Shown here: positions 1 through 9,285 of the stretch, in pieces
How the letters are laid out: each line of letters opens with the position of its first letter
How positions within the stretch are numbered: the stretch's first letter is position 1
Assembly (NCBI GenBank): GCA_030278955.1
Contig: JAOANR010000006.1
Coordinates: forward strand, 26,605,763 to 26,669,762
Length of the DNA stretch: 64,000 nucleotides
Reading direction: 5' to 3'
Source: Hygrophila difformis
Taxonomy: Eukaryota; Streptophyta; Magnoliopsida; Lamiales; Acanthaceae
Made by a program: the position numbers and the translations under genes
Notes under the pieces: generated by a model
Seen by the model: only the letters and a program-made list of their open reading frames with translations
Told to the model about the DNA's origin: nothing
Databases searched by the model: none

Positions 1-645
1 TTGAACCACCTCTCCATCCAAACAAAGCCAATCCGGCGAAACCAAGAACCTATCTAACCTACTGCAGGAGTTCCCACCCCTCCCTACCCAAGTGAACAAA
101 CCCCCACTCATCGGTAGATCAACTAGACCCAAACTATCTATAAATTCCCTAAATTCCCGTACAGATCCCCCATCATCCGTCACCCCAAGTCTCTCCCCTT
201 CCGATCCCACTGCATTGAAATCCCCTGTCAAGCACCACGCTTCCCCATTCCCTATATCGCACTTCTGTGAAATCGTCTCCCAAAACTCCCTTCTTTCACG
301 TCTATCATTTGGTGCATGAATACACCATAAATTCACCACCCCATTGATTCCCCCAATACTGCCTCTCATCCAAATGAATCTATGTTCCTGTTCGATAACC
401 TGAAATTTAACACAGCTAGTATCCCAGATCATCAACAAACCACCAGCATTACCAATAGCCGGTTGGTAACAAAAAGTACATCCCGAAGACCCCCAGAGCC
501 TAAAGACTAGCCTGTCGCGAATCAAACACATCTTGGTTTCCTGTATACACAACACAGTCGGTCGATTCTTTTTACACATTCTTGTTATCGCCCTTCTTCT
601 CACCCCACCGTTCAACCCTCTAACATTGCATGAGATAATCTTCAT
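1..645 (-). CDS. LINE ORF2, N-terminal AP-type endonuclease domain (partial)
   Basis: The first 215 codons of ORF2, open from an ATG at 645-643 to the window edge. ORF2 makes the endonuclease/reverse transcriptase that nicks target DNA and primes reverse transcription from the nick. Visible endonuclease motifs are NVRGLN near residue 7, QETK near residue 35 (catalytic Glu), GDFN near residue 142 (Asp/Asn pair) and SRLDRFLVS near residue 198. These are the usual APE-like motifs of plant L1 elements. The start lies 41 bp downstream of the ORF1 stop on the same strand, the normal LINE spacing. No stop or frameshift is seen in the visible part. The RT and RNase H domains would be to the left of the window. 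Confidence 0.85.
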   Translation of the reverse strand, partial: MKIISCNVRGLNGGVRRRAITRMCKKNRPTVLCIQETKMCLIRDRLVFRLWGSSGCTFCYQPAIGNAGGLLMIWDTSCVKFQVIEQEHRFIWMRGSIGGINGVVNLWCIHAPNDRRERREFWETISQKCDIGNGEAWCLTGDFNAVGSEGERLGVTDDGGSVREFREFIDSLGLVDLPMSGGLFTWVGRGGNSCSRLDRFLVSPDWLCLDGEVVQ

Positions 646-685
646 ATTGTAACAATCTTATACACACCGAAAACCGCCCAACATC

Positions 686-2854
686 TTACACTTCACTATC
701 CACCTCTTCTCTGATACGTTCCAAGGCCTCATTCCTACCTACAAGGCATCCCAATCCCAATCTATCCGCAAGTGCTAAAGTCTCAATCACCTCCGAATAT
801 TCCACCAATTTCACCCCCTTGTTACCCCTGAGAGTCGTAAATTGCAACCTGGCGAAATTATTCTCCCCCAATCCAACGTCCGGCAGGCAAGTAACATTCT
901 CTCCCCTGCATCGCTGATCGCCGACTTTACTCCTTCTCCTGCCCTTCTTACTCGCCCCCGACCTGCCTTTAATTAGATCAGCTAGCTCGAATTTCGCCCT
1001 CCTGACCGCCTCAATTTTCTCCTCCAAATGCCTCCTCCCACTGGATTGGCAACTCCCTGATTCTAAATCAGACACCGACACCACAATTGTATGATTATTT
1101 GCAACACACCCCTTGTTTTTGTTCGACCCTGCCATCCCCCTGTTTCTAATATCCCCACCCGACACACCGCTCACATCGTTCATTATCGAGACATTGTACT
1201 CACCCTCGCCCCTAGCCCCAATCCCTTCTATTTCCCTATTAGTTATATCGAACTGAGATGTGGCAATCTTAGACCGATCCCCCGATTTTATATAATCAAC
1301 CATCTTATTTGGGCCCATTACATCTCGTGGCCCATCCGCATCCGGCCCACATAATTCCATATTCTTCTTACCTTTCTTGCCCCAGCTACACCTCCTTTCA
1401 CTTTCTAGGCCCAACTCATAATTGTAGTCCACCACCTTTTCATCATTAACTCCCCGCATGCTACTGTACTCATTGGAATTGTCTTTTAATGTATGCTGAT
1501 CTATTACTGCCGCCGACTTCAGGTTTTGATTTTCCCCATATATCCCTATGTTCGAACTTTCCGCTTCCCCGTGCATGTTAGTCCAGGTCCTCCCACCATG
1601 ATCGTCGGCCTGCAGGTCATCTCCTCCCTCCGTCTCCATCTTCTCCACCGGAGTTCCTTCCGGCCCATCCCCCTCTGAGTCATCTTCTACAACCACTTTT
1701 TCACAGAAGTTTGGTACTACCCTAACGTCGTAAATCTCATTACCCACAATGATTGACATCTTTTCTGGAACAGAAACATTGATCTTTATGTCGACCAAAA
1801 CTCTTGCTCTGTCCAGCCTCTTTCTCATCCGAGTATCACTATCCATGGCCTCCAATCTACCCCACCCTTCCACTAATCTCTGCAAATTGTCCTCACTCCA
1901 AGTCGAAAAAGGTAATCCAAAGAAATACACCCACACCAATTGATTACTGGTTACCGCTCCCGGCGCCCACTCCTTTTTGCATGCAACAAATTCTCTATCT
2001 CCCTGGTCCCTTAAGAACTTATCTCTACTGTCTATATTAGTGAAAATCGCCACTACTGACAGGCCCCCACCATAGATCACCTCCATGCATCCTTCATGTT
2101 CCTTGTACAACCAATCTTGAAATTTTGTGAGCAACTCCAGTTTCTGTATTTCCACCACAGCTGACTTTCTACGCCAAGTCATATCCTTGGTAATCTCCTC
2201 CAGTCTTATCCCAGTATTAATTCTCACTTTCTCACTCTCTAATCGTCTCTCCCTTCCTCCGCTCGTCACTTCAGCATATGAGCGACCGTCTCTTCTAGCT
2301 CCTTTAAAAACTGCGCCTCTCCCCACCGGTTTGTGTGCTGACATCCACTCCTCTTTTCGGACATGATGAGCTATCTCTTTAAATTTCCCCACCCCATTGT
2401 TTGCTTCAATGAACCTCCTGCTCGGAATAGCCCAGTTTGCTGATAATTTCCTTTCCTCCACGACCCTACCATTCATCCATTTAATCACCTTCTCAGCATC
2501 TGCTTTACAATGAAATCTGAAGAACCCAAATTTGAACCCCAACTCTGCCCACTTCCTTGTCGGAATAAACCACTCTCCCACCTTAGCTACACTCCCAATC
2601 TCCTTTAGAATATGACTGATTGGTACATTCACCGGGATGTTACCAATGTAAACTCCAACCAACTGTTTGCGGAACTTGAAACCCCCAGCAGCAACCCATT
2701 TACCTGATGATCTCCATGAATCCCCTTTCCCCGAAGGCCACCTCATTTCCTCCCTTTCTTTCCCCGTTGGATTCTTACCCTCTTGACTCTCCTTCCCTAT
2801 CGGATTCCCTGCCGGATTCCCTGTCGGATTCCCTGTCGCATTACCTCCTTGCAT
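686..2854 (-). CDS. LINE ORF1 protein with RNA-recognition motif
   Basis: About 722 residues from the first ATG (2854-2852). The frame stays open upstream into LTR sequence but only from a TTG codon, so the ATG is preferred. ORF1 of plant LINEs binds the element's RNA. The N-terminus is a GNP-rich 12-bp tandem repeat. It is followed by an RRM fold at roughly residues 45-125, with the RNP-like strands VGVYIGNIP and FGFFRFH. A DUF4283-like region follows at roughly residues 225-395. The C-terminal half is low complexity, ending in a basic stretch (SKKGRRRSK). No CCHC knuckle is seen, as in the RRM-type (BNR-like) plant LINE ORF1 class. The ORF looks intact. Confidence 0.8.
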   Translation of the reverse strand: MQGGNATGNPTGNPAGNPIGKESQEGKNPTGKEREEMRWPSGKGDSWRSSGKWVAAGGFKFRKQLVGVYIGNIPVNVPISHILKEIGSVAKVGEWFIPTRKWAELGFKFGFFRFHCKADAEKVIKWMNGRVVEERKLSANWAIPSRRFIEANNGVGKFKEIAHHVRKEEWMSAHKPVGRGAVFKGARRDGRSYAEVTSGGRERRLESEKVRINTGIRLEEITKDMTWRRKSAVVEIQKLELLTKFQDWLYKEHEGCMEVIYGGGLSVVAIFTNIDSRDKFLRDQGDREFVACKKEWAPGAVTSNQLVWVYFFGLPFSTWSEDNLQRLVEGWGRLEAMDSDTRMRKRLDRARVLVDIKINVSVPEKMSIIVGNEIYDVRVVPNFCEKVVVEDDSEGDGPEGTPVEKMETEGGDDLQADDHGGRTWTNMHGEAESSNIGIYGENQNLKSAAVIDQHTLKDNSNEYSSMRGVNDEKVVDYNYELGLESERRCSWGKKGKKNMELCGPDADGPRDVMGPNKMVDYIKSGDRSKIATSQFDITNREIEGIGARGEGEYNVSIMNDVSGVSGGDIRNRGMAGSNKNKGCVANNHTIVVSVSDLESGSCQSSGRRHLEEKIEAVRRAKFELADLIKGRSGASKKGRRRSKVGDQRCRGENVTCLPDVGLGENNFARLQFTTLRGNKGVKLVEYSEVIETLALADRLGLGCLVGRNEALERIREEVDSEV

Positions 2855-2878
2855 CGCCGGATTCCCTGCCGGATTCCC

Positions 2879-3546
2879 TATTGGACTATACAATTAACTG
2901 GCCCAATTTCATCCTAATTGTGGATTTAATCAACTAATTAATTTAAATTATTGACTTAATAATTTCCCACACTAAAATTTTTTTAACTTATTGAACATAA
3001 TAATAGATTTCCAATTCTTCAATCCGGGACAATTCCTATTACAGTGTGGACAAAATATAAATCTTCATCAATTAAATGGGCTAATCTTTTTAAGAAAAGG
3101 GGGAAGGCTTAACTTAATATTTTAATCCATATATAAAAATATTGAATCCGACATTTATAAATTAATGGTATCATCGGACTTGTACCAATTAATTATTTAA
3201 ATACTACTTAATATAACTAGCTAAAAATTTAAATTCAACCATGCAATTTATTCTACCACTAACTCATGTCCAATTATATTTATTCCAAAGTTTATAACTA
3301 GTGGACCCAAGTTTTTAAAATATTTCAATTGTAGCTCCTTACACGATTTAATTTGTGTTAAAATGTTAGTTGGGGTTTTAGGTTTAAAAATGGCTAATTA
3401 ATTTCAATTAAATAGTCCTTTGGAAAAATATTATTTTAAATTATTCAATGATCAACAACTAGAATTTAGAAGACATTTCATTATAGAAAATTTAAATGTC
3501 ACTATTTGAAATTTAGATTTTATGCAAAATTTTATGGGGTGTTATA
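2879..3546 (-). repeat. 3' LTR of G1, interrupted by the LINE
   Basis: Matches 11791-12459 nearly base for base. It is the U3 start of the 3' LTR in element sense. The LTR terminus here is TGTTATA rather than the usual TGTTACA, and the same change is in the other LTR, so it was inherited from the parent copy. Confidence 0.88.
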
Positions 3547-3595
3547 GTCTACCCTCCTTAAAATAAGGCTTCGTCCTCGAAGCCACACAATGTGG
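3547..3595 (-). promoter_or_regulatory. G1 polypurine tract and adjacent stem-loop
   Basis: Directly inside the 3' LTR the sense strand reads AAGGAGGGTAGAC, a polypurine tract that primes plus-strand DNA synthesis. Just upstream in sense, 3567-3584 is a perfect 7-bp stem (GGCTTCG/CGAAGCC) with an AGGA loop. The same hairpin position recurs in elements A and B with different stem bases. A second small stem (CCACA/TGTGG) sits at 3583-3595. Confidence 0.7.
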
Positions 3596-3680
3596 TCATG
3601 AAAAAAAATCTAGCATTATAATAAGTAGTTCAATACACTAATATATTCTCTTACATGGTACACCGAGTGATTCTTGGTTT

Positions 3681-5690
3681 TCAAATCTCGTGGAACAATT
3701 CGGGGTACTTTTCCTTTATATCAGTTTCTACCTCCCAAGTTGCATTTCTCTCGTCATGCCTTGACCACTGCACCTTTACCATCCGGATCGATTTTCGCCT
3801 AGTGGTTCGCTCCTTTGAATCCAAGATTCGCACAGGATGCTCTTCATATGTTAAGTTCTCATCCAATTCGATTATCTCTGGCATCACTTCCCTTTTCGGG
3901 TCCTGATGATATTCCTTAAGTTGAGATACGTGAAATACATTTTGAACTCTGGATAATTCTTCCGGTAGGGCCAATCTATAGGCCAATGGTCCGACTCTAG
4001 CAGTTATTTCAAAAGGTCCAATATATCTTGGACTCAATTTTCCGCGCTTGCCAAATCTCATTACACCCTTCATGGGAGATACTTTAAGAAGGATCTTATC
4101 CCCTACTTTAAATTCGCCAATTCTTCGATGCTTGTCAGCATACATTTTCTGCCTATCTTGAGCCGCCTTAATCCGTTGTTGGACCTTTTCAATTATTTTT
4201 CTTGACTCTTCGATCATTTGAGGTCCAACTTGGATCGGATCATTTTTCTCAAACCAACATAGAGGGCTGCGACACTTCCTCCCGTACATAGCTTCAAACG
4301 GTGCCATTCCAATGCTCGCGTGATAGCTATTGTTGTAAGAGAACTCTATTAGTGCCAAATGTTTTTCCCAGCTACCACCAAACTCCAAGACACATGATCT
4401 CAACATATCCTCAAGTGTTTGAATAGTCCTCTCGGTTTGTCCGTCAGTTGTCGGGTGAAAAGCCGTACTTAAGTTAAGCTTTGTACCAAGTGCCTCTTGA
4501 AGCTTCGTCCAGAAATTTGAAGTAAATCTCCCATCACGGTCTGACACTATGTCCTGCGGAACTCCATGTCTCTTTACCACATTCTCCACATAGGCGTTTG
4601 CTAACTGTTCCATACTCCATTTTTCTCGCATAGGTATGAAGATAGCAGCCTTGGTTAACCTGTCGACGATAACCCAAATTTTATCATATCCCGATGGCGT
4701 CCTCGGCAATCCTGAGACAAAGTCCATCGAGATACTATCCCATTTCCAGGTTGGGATTTCCAACGGTTTAACCAATTCGATGGGTTTCTTCCTTTCCGCT
4801 TTAACCTTCTGACAGATAGGACATTGCTCAACAAAATCTGCTACTTCCTTTTTCATTCGAGGCCACAAAAAATGTTCCTTTAGACCCTTGTACAACTTAT
4901 CTCCTCCCGGATGAACCGAGTATGGCGTCACATGTCCTTCTTCCAAAATTTTTCTTTTTAACTCGGTACATGCTTGTGGTATGCACCAACGTCCCCGAAA
5001 TTTAATACATCCATCTGCTTCCATTTGGAAGTCTGATGCCTTTCCCTGTTCAATCTTGGCCTTTATTCTCTCCAGCTTGACATCCCCTTGTTGACCACCT
5101 CGAATTTCCTCAAAGAAATCTGGTCGAATAGCAATCGTGCTGAACAATCTTGTTGGTGTCCCTTCATACACCAACTCGATTCCAAATTTGGCTATCTCCA
5201 TATACAACTCCGGTGGAATGACCTTCATACTTGTCATATGCGTAGCCCTGCGGCTAAGTGCGTCTGCTACGACATTTGCTTTACCCTCATGGTAAATAAT
5301 GTCCAAATCATAATCTTTAATCAATTCCAACCATCTCCTTTGTCGCATATTTAACTCTTTCTGAGTAAAAATATACTTTAGACTCTTATGATCGGTGTAG
5401 ATCTTGCATCTCCTCCCATACAGGTAGTGTCTCCATATTTTCAGTGCAAACACGACCGCTGCAAGTTCTAAGTCATGTGTGGGATAATTTTCTTCGTGAG
5501 GTCTCAACTGTTGAGATGCATAAGCTATTACTTTTCTGAGCTGCATTAGGACACACCATAGTCCATTCTTGGATGCATCGCTGTATACCTCAAAATCATC
5601 TGTGTCTGTAGGAAGTGTTAGTATAGGAGCCGTGGTTAGCCTCTTTTTTAATGTCTCGAACGCAGCGTTGCACTCCGGAGTCCATATCAC
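3681..5690 (-). pseudogene. G1 pol, RNase H - integrase - chromodomain part
   Basis: A 669-codon frame holding the C-terminal half of Pol. RNase H lies at about residues 25-150 ([24 protein letters not shown]). An HHCC zinc-binding region at 235-285 ends in CPICQKVK. The integrase core follows ([36 protein letters not shown]), giving the DDE residues. The last 130 residues carry the GPF-like and chromodomain tail ([23 protein letters not shown]) that places it in the Tekay/Del chromoviruses and may direct integration to heterochromatin. The frame is out of register with the reverse transcriptase upstream: one extra base near 5690-5700, next to an A run, separates them, so no single Pol could be made. 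Confidence 0.88.
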
Positions 5691-6804
5691 CTTGCTTCCC
5701 TTTTTTCAAATTCTGCATCAACGGTCTGGCAATCTTAGAGAAGTCTTGCACGAATCGTCTGTAATATCCTGCTAAACCAAGGAAACTTCTTATTTCAGTC
5801 TGCGAAGTCGGTACAGGCCATTCAACCACTGCTGACACTTTGGCTGGATCCACCGAAATTCCTTCAGCTGATACGGTGTGTCCAAGAAAGGACACCTTGT
5901 TCAGCCAGAATTCACATTTTGACAATTTTGCGTACAACTGGTGATCCCTTAGTATTGTCAAAACTTTGCGTAAGTGTTCCTCGTGCTCGCGCTCCCCTTT
6001 GGAGTAGATCAGAATATCGTCAATGAACACTACTACGCAGATATCCAACAGCTCGCGGAACACGTCATTCATCAGACTCATAAATACTGCTGGGGCATTC
6101 GTTAACCCGAATGACATTACTGTAAATTCATAATGCCCATATCTGGTTCGAAAAGCCGTCTTTGGAATATCCTCTTCAGCCACCCTCAGCTGATGATATC
6201 CAGATCTCAGATCAATTTTTGAGAATATCCTTGCACCTTTCAATTGATCAAATAGATCATCAATCCTTGGGAGAGGATACTTATTTTTGATTGTCACCTG
6301 ATTCAATCCACGGTAGTCTATACAAAGTCGCATACTACCGTCTTTCTTGCGAACGAACAACACTGGAGCTCCCCATGGTGACGTACTTGGTCTGATGTAA
6401 CCTTTATCAAGTAATTCTTCCAGTTGCTCCTTTAATTCCTTGCTCTCTGCAGGTGCCATTCGATATGGGGCTTTGGACACAGGTTGTGTCCCTGGCGCCA
6501 AATCGATGGTGAATTCTACTCCTCTGTGTGGTGGCATTCCCGGTATATCATCTGGAAATACGTCCGGAAAATCTCGAACAACCGGGATTTTCCCTAGGAC
6601 AATTCCCTCAGCTTCTTTGTCCTCAACGTGACAGAGATAAATTGGATATCCCTTAGTTGCTAACTCCCTCATCTTTAGAGCCGTGACGATCTTAATCCTC
6701 GGTTTCGATGGCTCCGCATAGATAGATAATCTCTTCTTATTGGGACCATACACCGTTACCTTCTGTTGAGCGCAGTCAATGGTAGCCTTGTGTCTGTCAA
6801 CCAA
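5596..6804 (-). pseudogene. G1 pol, reverse transcriptase part
   Basis: A 402-codon frame, opening at a TTG codon, that carries the reverse transcriptase. It has the PR-RT linker ([12 protein letters not shown]), the fingers region ([20 protein letters not shown]), [23 protein letters not shown] and the catalytic FIDDILIYS, followed by the FLGHTVS and [11 protein letters not shown] connection motifs. It ends after about 35 nonsense residues downstream of a one-base insertion near 5695. At its upstream end, sequence near 6800 has lost about four bases relative to relatives, which puts the protease C-terminus in another frame. Confidence 0.88.
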
Positions 6805-6977
6805 TCCATTCCCAGAATTATATCAAAGTCTTGCAAGTCGAACTTAATCATGTCCGCTGCAAACACAACCCCGTATATAAGGATTGGCACGTCCATATAC
6901 TTCTGTGAGCAATTCACCACTATCCCATTAGGTAAAGAAACACCTAAGTTTACTGTACTAGGTGTTCTAAATCCTAG

Positions 6978-8228
6978 TTATTCCGCTTTCTTACTTGCTA
7001 TGAAGGAATATGATGCTCCAGAATCAAATAAAACATATGTCGCAAAACCTTTAACTGTAAACGTACCAGCTATGACGTCGTCTGCTTCACGGAGATCAGC
7101 TCGGTTAACCACGTTCAGTCGTCCCTGGTTGTTCCGAGCAACTGGTGGAGGGTTTGTCTGATTACGACCCTGGTTTGGCTGTGGGTTCCCTGGTTTCCCT
7201 TTCAAGCATTCCTCTGTTCTGAAGCGAGGGTCCCTCTTGAGATCCTCCCGCAACTTGTTAACGTCCAAACGTATGCCACAATCATTGACCATATGGCCAT
7301 TAAGGCCACATCTGAAACAGTCCCCGAATCTGGGGCAGGCTTGCATCCAATGACGTTTGTTACACTTAGGGCAAGGTAGTGGAATAGGAGGGTGATTGTC
7401 ATTTCTTGGGTTGGGGCCATAGAAGTTCTGGCGTGGCCCAAGGTTCCTTCTATCCTGTTTTCTTTCAAAGCGCCCTTTCTTATTAGCAGTAGAGGACTGT
7501 CCGACGTTTTCCTCCCTTCGCTTAGGTTGTCGAATTCTCTCCACTGTCATGGCTCGGTCATAAAGCTTCTGGAGACTGAAAAACTGTTTTCCTCCCAATC
7601 CTTCGCGGATTTCCCGGTTCAGGCCGAGCTCGAACTTCTGAGCCTGTGCATGATCAGTGTTTACCAGTCCCGGAGCAAAGCGAATGAGCTCGTTAAATTT
7701 CTCATAGTAGTCGTGGACAGAGCGATTGCCTTGCCTTAGAGTGACGAATTCCTCATACTTAGCATTTTTCATGGTAATGGAGTAGAATCTTACTCGCAGG
7801 GCTTCCTGAAATTCTGGCCAACTGATGTTCCGATCTTCCTGGTTTCGCCACCAAGTATTTGCTTTGCCACTCAGGAAGAACGTAGCCACTTCTACCATTT
7901 TTTCTGCTGGACATTGCACTGCCTCTAGTAACTTGTCAAATGCTTCTATCCAACCTTCCAATTTGGCCGGGTCCTCATGTCCGGCGTATCTGGGCGGCTG
8001 GTACTTGTGGATAGCCCCAATATAATCCGTGGGTTGTTCCTCTTGTTCTTCTTGTCTCGCCAATTGTCGTTCCACAGCGGCACCAATAGTAAGTAACAAC
8101 TGTTCCAACCGGGCTTGCCAACCCTCGATAGGGTCTTGTCTATTTCCCGCCGGGTTCTGTGCTCCTTCAACAGGGTTAGGTGCCACAGGTGGGTTTACCG
8201 GGTATTTCCTTGGGCGTCCTCGAGGCAT
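6978..8228 (-). CDS. G1 gag and start of protease
   Basis: Starts at an ATG at 8228-8226 (MPRGRPRK); the frame extends upstream only to a GTG. Gag forms the cytoplasmic particle that packages element RNA. The capsid (Retrotrans_gag) region spans about residues 75-215, with YAGHEDPAKLEGWI, WWRNQ, VRFYS and YYEKFNELIRFAPG. A CCHC knuckle (CFRCGLNGHMVNDC) lies near residue 305. The aspartic protease site LFDSGAS is near residue 400. A TAA at 6978-6980 cuts the protease just after this site; the same frame is then open for about 55 codons, including an ILGMDW motif near 6815, before a frameshift. Gag itself looks intact. Confidence 0.85.
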   Translation of the reverse strand: MPRGRPRKYPVNPPVAPNPVEGAQNPAGNRQDPIEGWQARLEQLLLTIGAAVERQLARQEEQEEQPTDYIGAIHKYQPPRYAGHEDPAKLEGWIEAFDKLLEAVQCPAEKMVEVATFFLSGKANTWWRNQEDRNISWPEFQEALRVRFYSITMKNAKYEEFVTLRQGNRSVHDYYEKFNELIRFAPGLVNTDHAQAQKFELGLNREIREGLGGKQFFSLQKLYDRAMTVERIRQPKRREENVGQSSTANKKGRFERKQDRRNLGPRQNFYGPNPRNDNHPPIPLPCPKCNKRHWMQACPRFGDCFRCGLNGHMVNDCGIRLDVNKLREDLKRDPRFRTEECLKGKPGNPQPNQGRNQTNPPPVARNNQGRLNVVNRADLREADDVIAGTFTVKGFATYVLFDSGASYSFIASKKAE

Positions 8229-9270
8229 CTGAAAACCACAAATAATCTCATACTTGTGAAAATTATTAAATATTGACACATTTATTACTCGTCTATTATT
8301 ATTTTCACGAGTAGTTCAAAACCCTATAAGTTTGATAGAATTTATTATTCAGGTATGCTACCGCTAAATTCTAAGCTTAATTAAATTTTAATGAATAAAT
8401 CTATTATCTCATGATCGAGAGGATTTGATGTGGGTCTTTGTTTATTAATGTACCATGACTTACTATCAGAACACACTATCACAGTGAAGTAATCTATTTA
8501 ATCCGTGCATGACCCACCGTGTATTCATCTATCATGGCCTAACAACAAAATAATTACCTATAAAATCCCCTTTAAATCTTTTCATGTTCACGCATATCTA
8601 ATATTCTATTTTATTTTATTTTATTTATTTATTGATTTTTTTATTTTTATTTATTTATTTATTTATTTGTTTTTTTTACGCTATTTGAAAAGAAAATATA
8701 AATATAAATAAACACCTATAAAGCAAAGATTTCTGCTCGTGCCTATATGCATATGTGTGTGTTCCCATCCCAAAATATATTTTTAAAAAAATAGTACTTG
8801 GCATATTTTATATATATATGTTTAAAAATTATATATATAATTTAATTTTTTTTTTGAGAAAAAGTACTATATAAGACTTTCTTACTCGTCCAACCAAAGT
8901 CCAACATACACTCTGTAGCATCACCACAAAATAAACAATATAAAATTTTCCAGGTACTTACTTCACCCGAGGCACACACACAGCAGGCACAGGAACAGGA
9001 GTATATATTTAAACACCTCAAAAACATAAAAACATTAAATCCGGGCATTAAATCCTAGGCACCCGTTCAGATAACTTTGAAAATGGACAAAAAGACAAAC
9101 TTTCAAAAAGATGCCATCACTTTTTTTCAAAGCCATTAAATCCGGCACTACTTTTTTTCAAAGATGCCATCAATTATTTATTTATTTTATTTTTTTTTTA
9201 TAGTCAGTCCAAAAAAAAAATAATAATCACTTTTTTCAAAGTCACTATCAATAAATTTTGTTATTATTAG
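8229..9270 (-). other. G1 5' untranslated leader with AT-rich simple repeats
   Basis: About 1 kb between gag and the primer site with no credible ORF. It contains a TTTA/ATTT tract at about 8606-8669, several AT runs, and three loosely repeated copies of a CTTTTTTTCAAAG motif between 9110 and 9245. Confidence 0.6.
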
Positions 9271-9282
9271 TCTCTGATACCA
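9271..9282 (-). promoter_or_regulatory. G1 primer-binding site (tRNA-iMet)
   Basis: The minus strand reads TGGTATCAGAGA, 11 of 12 bases matching the complement of the initiator tRNA-Met 3' end, three bases inside the 5' LTR. It primes minus-strand DNA synthesis. Confidence 0.85.
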
Positions 9283-9285
9283 ATC

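Larger units (their letters stand above)
1..2878 (-). mobile_element. L1-type LINE with RRM-type ORF1, truncated by the window edge
   Basis: A non-LTR retrotransposon read on the minus strand: ORF1 at 686-2854, then the start of ORF2 (endonuclease) at 645 running off the left edge. The right boundary is set by comparison with the intact LTR at 9286-12459: LTR homology stops abruptly at 2879, where G-rich LINE sequence begins. The LINE therefore inserted into the 3' LTR of element G1 and is younger than it. The 5' end lies only about 25 bp before the first ATG, so it is either a very short 5' UTR or a slight 5' truncation inside a GGGAATCC-type 12-bp repeat. The 3' end, poly(A) and target duplication lie outside the window. 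Confidence 0.85.
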
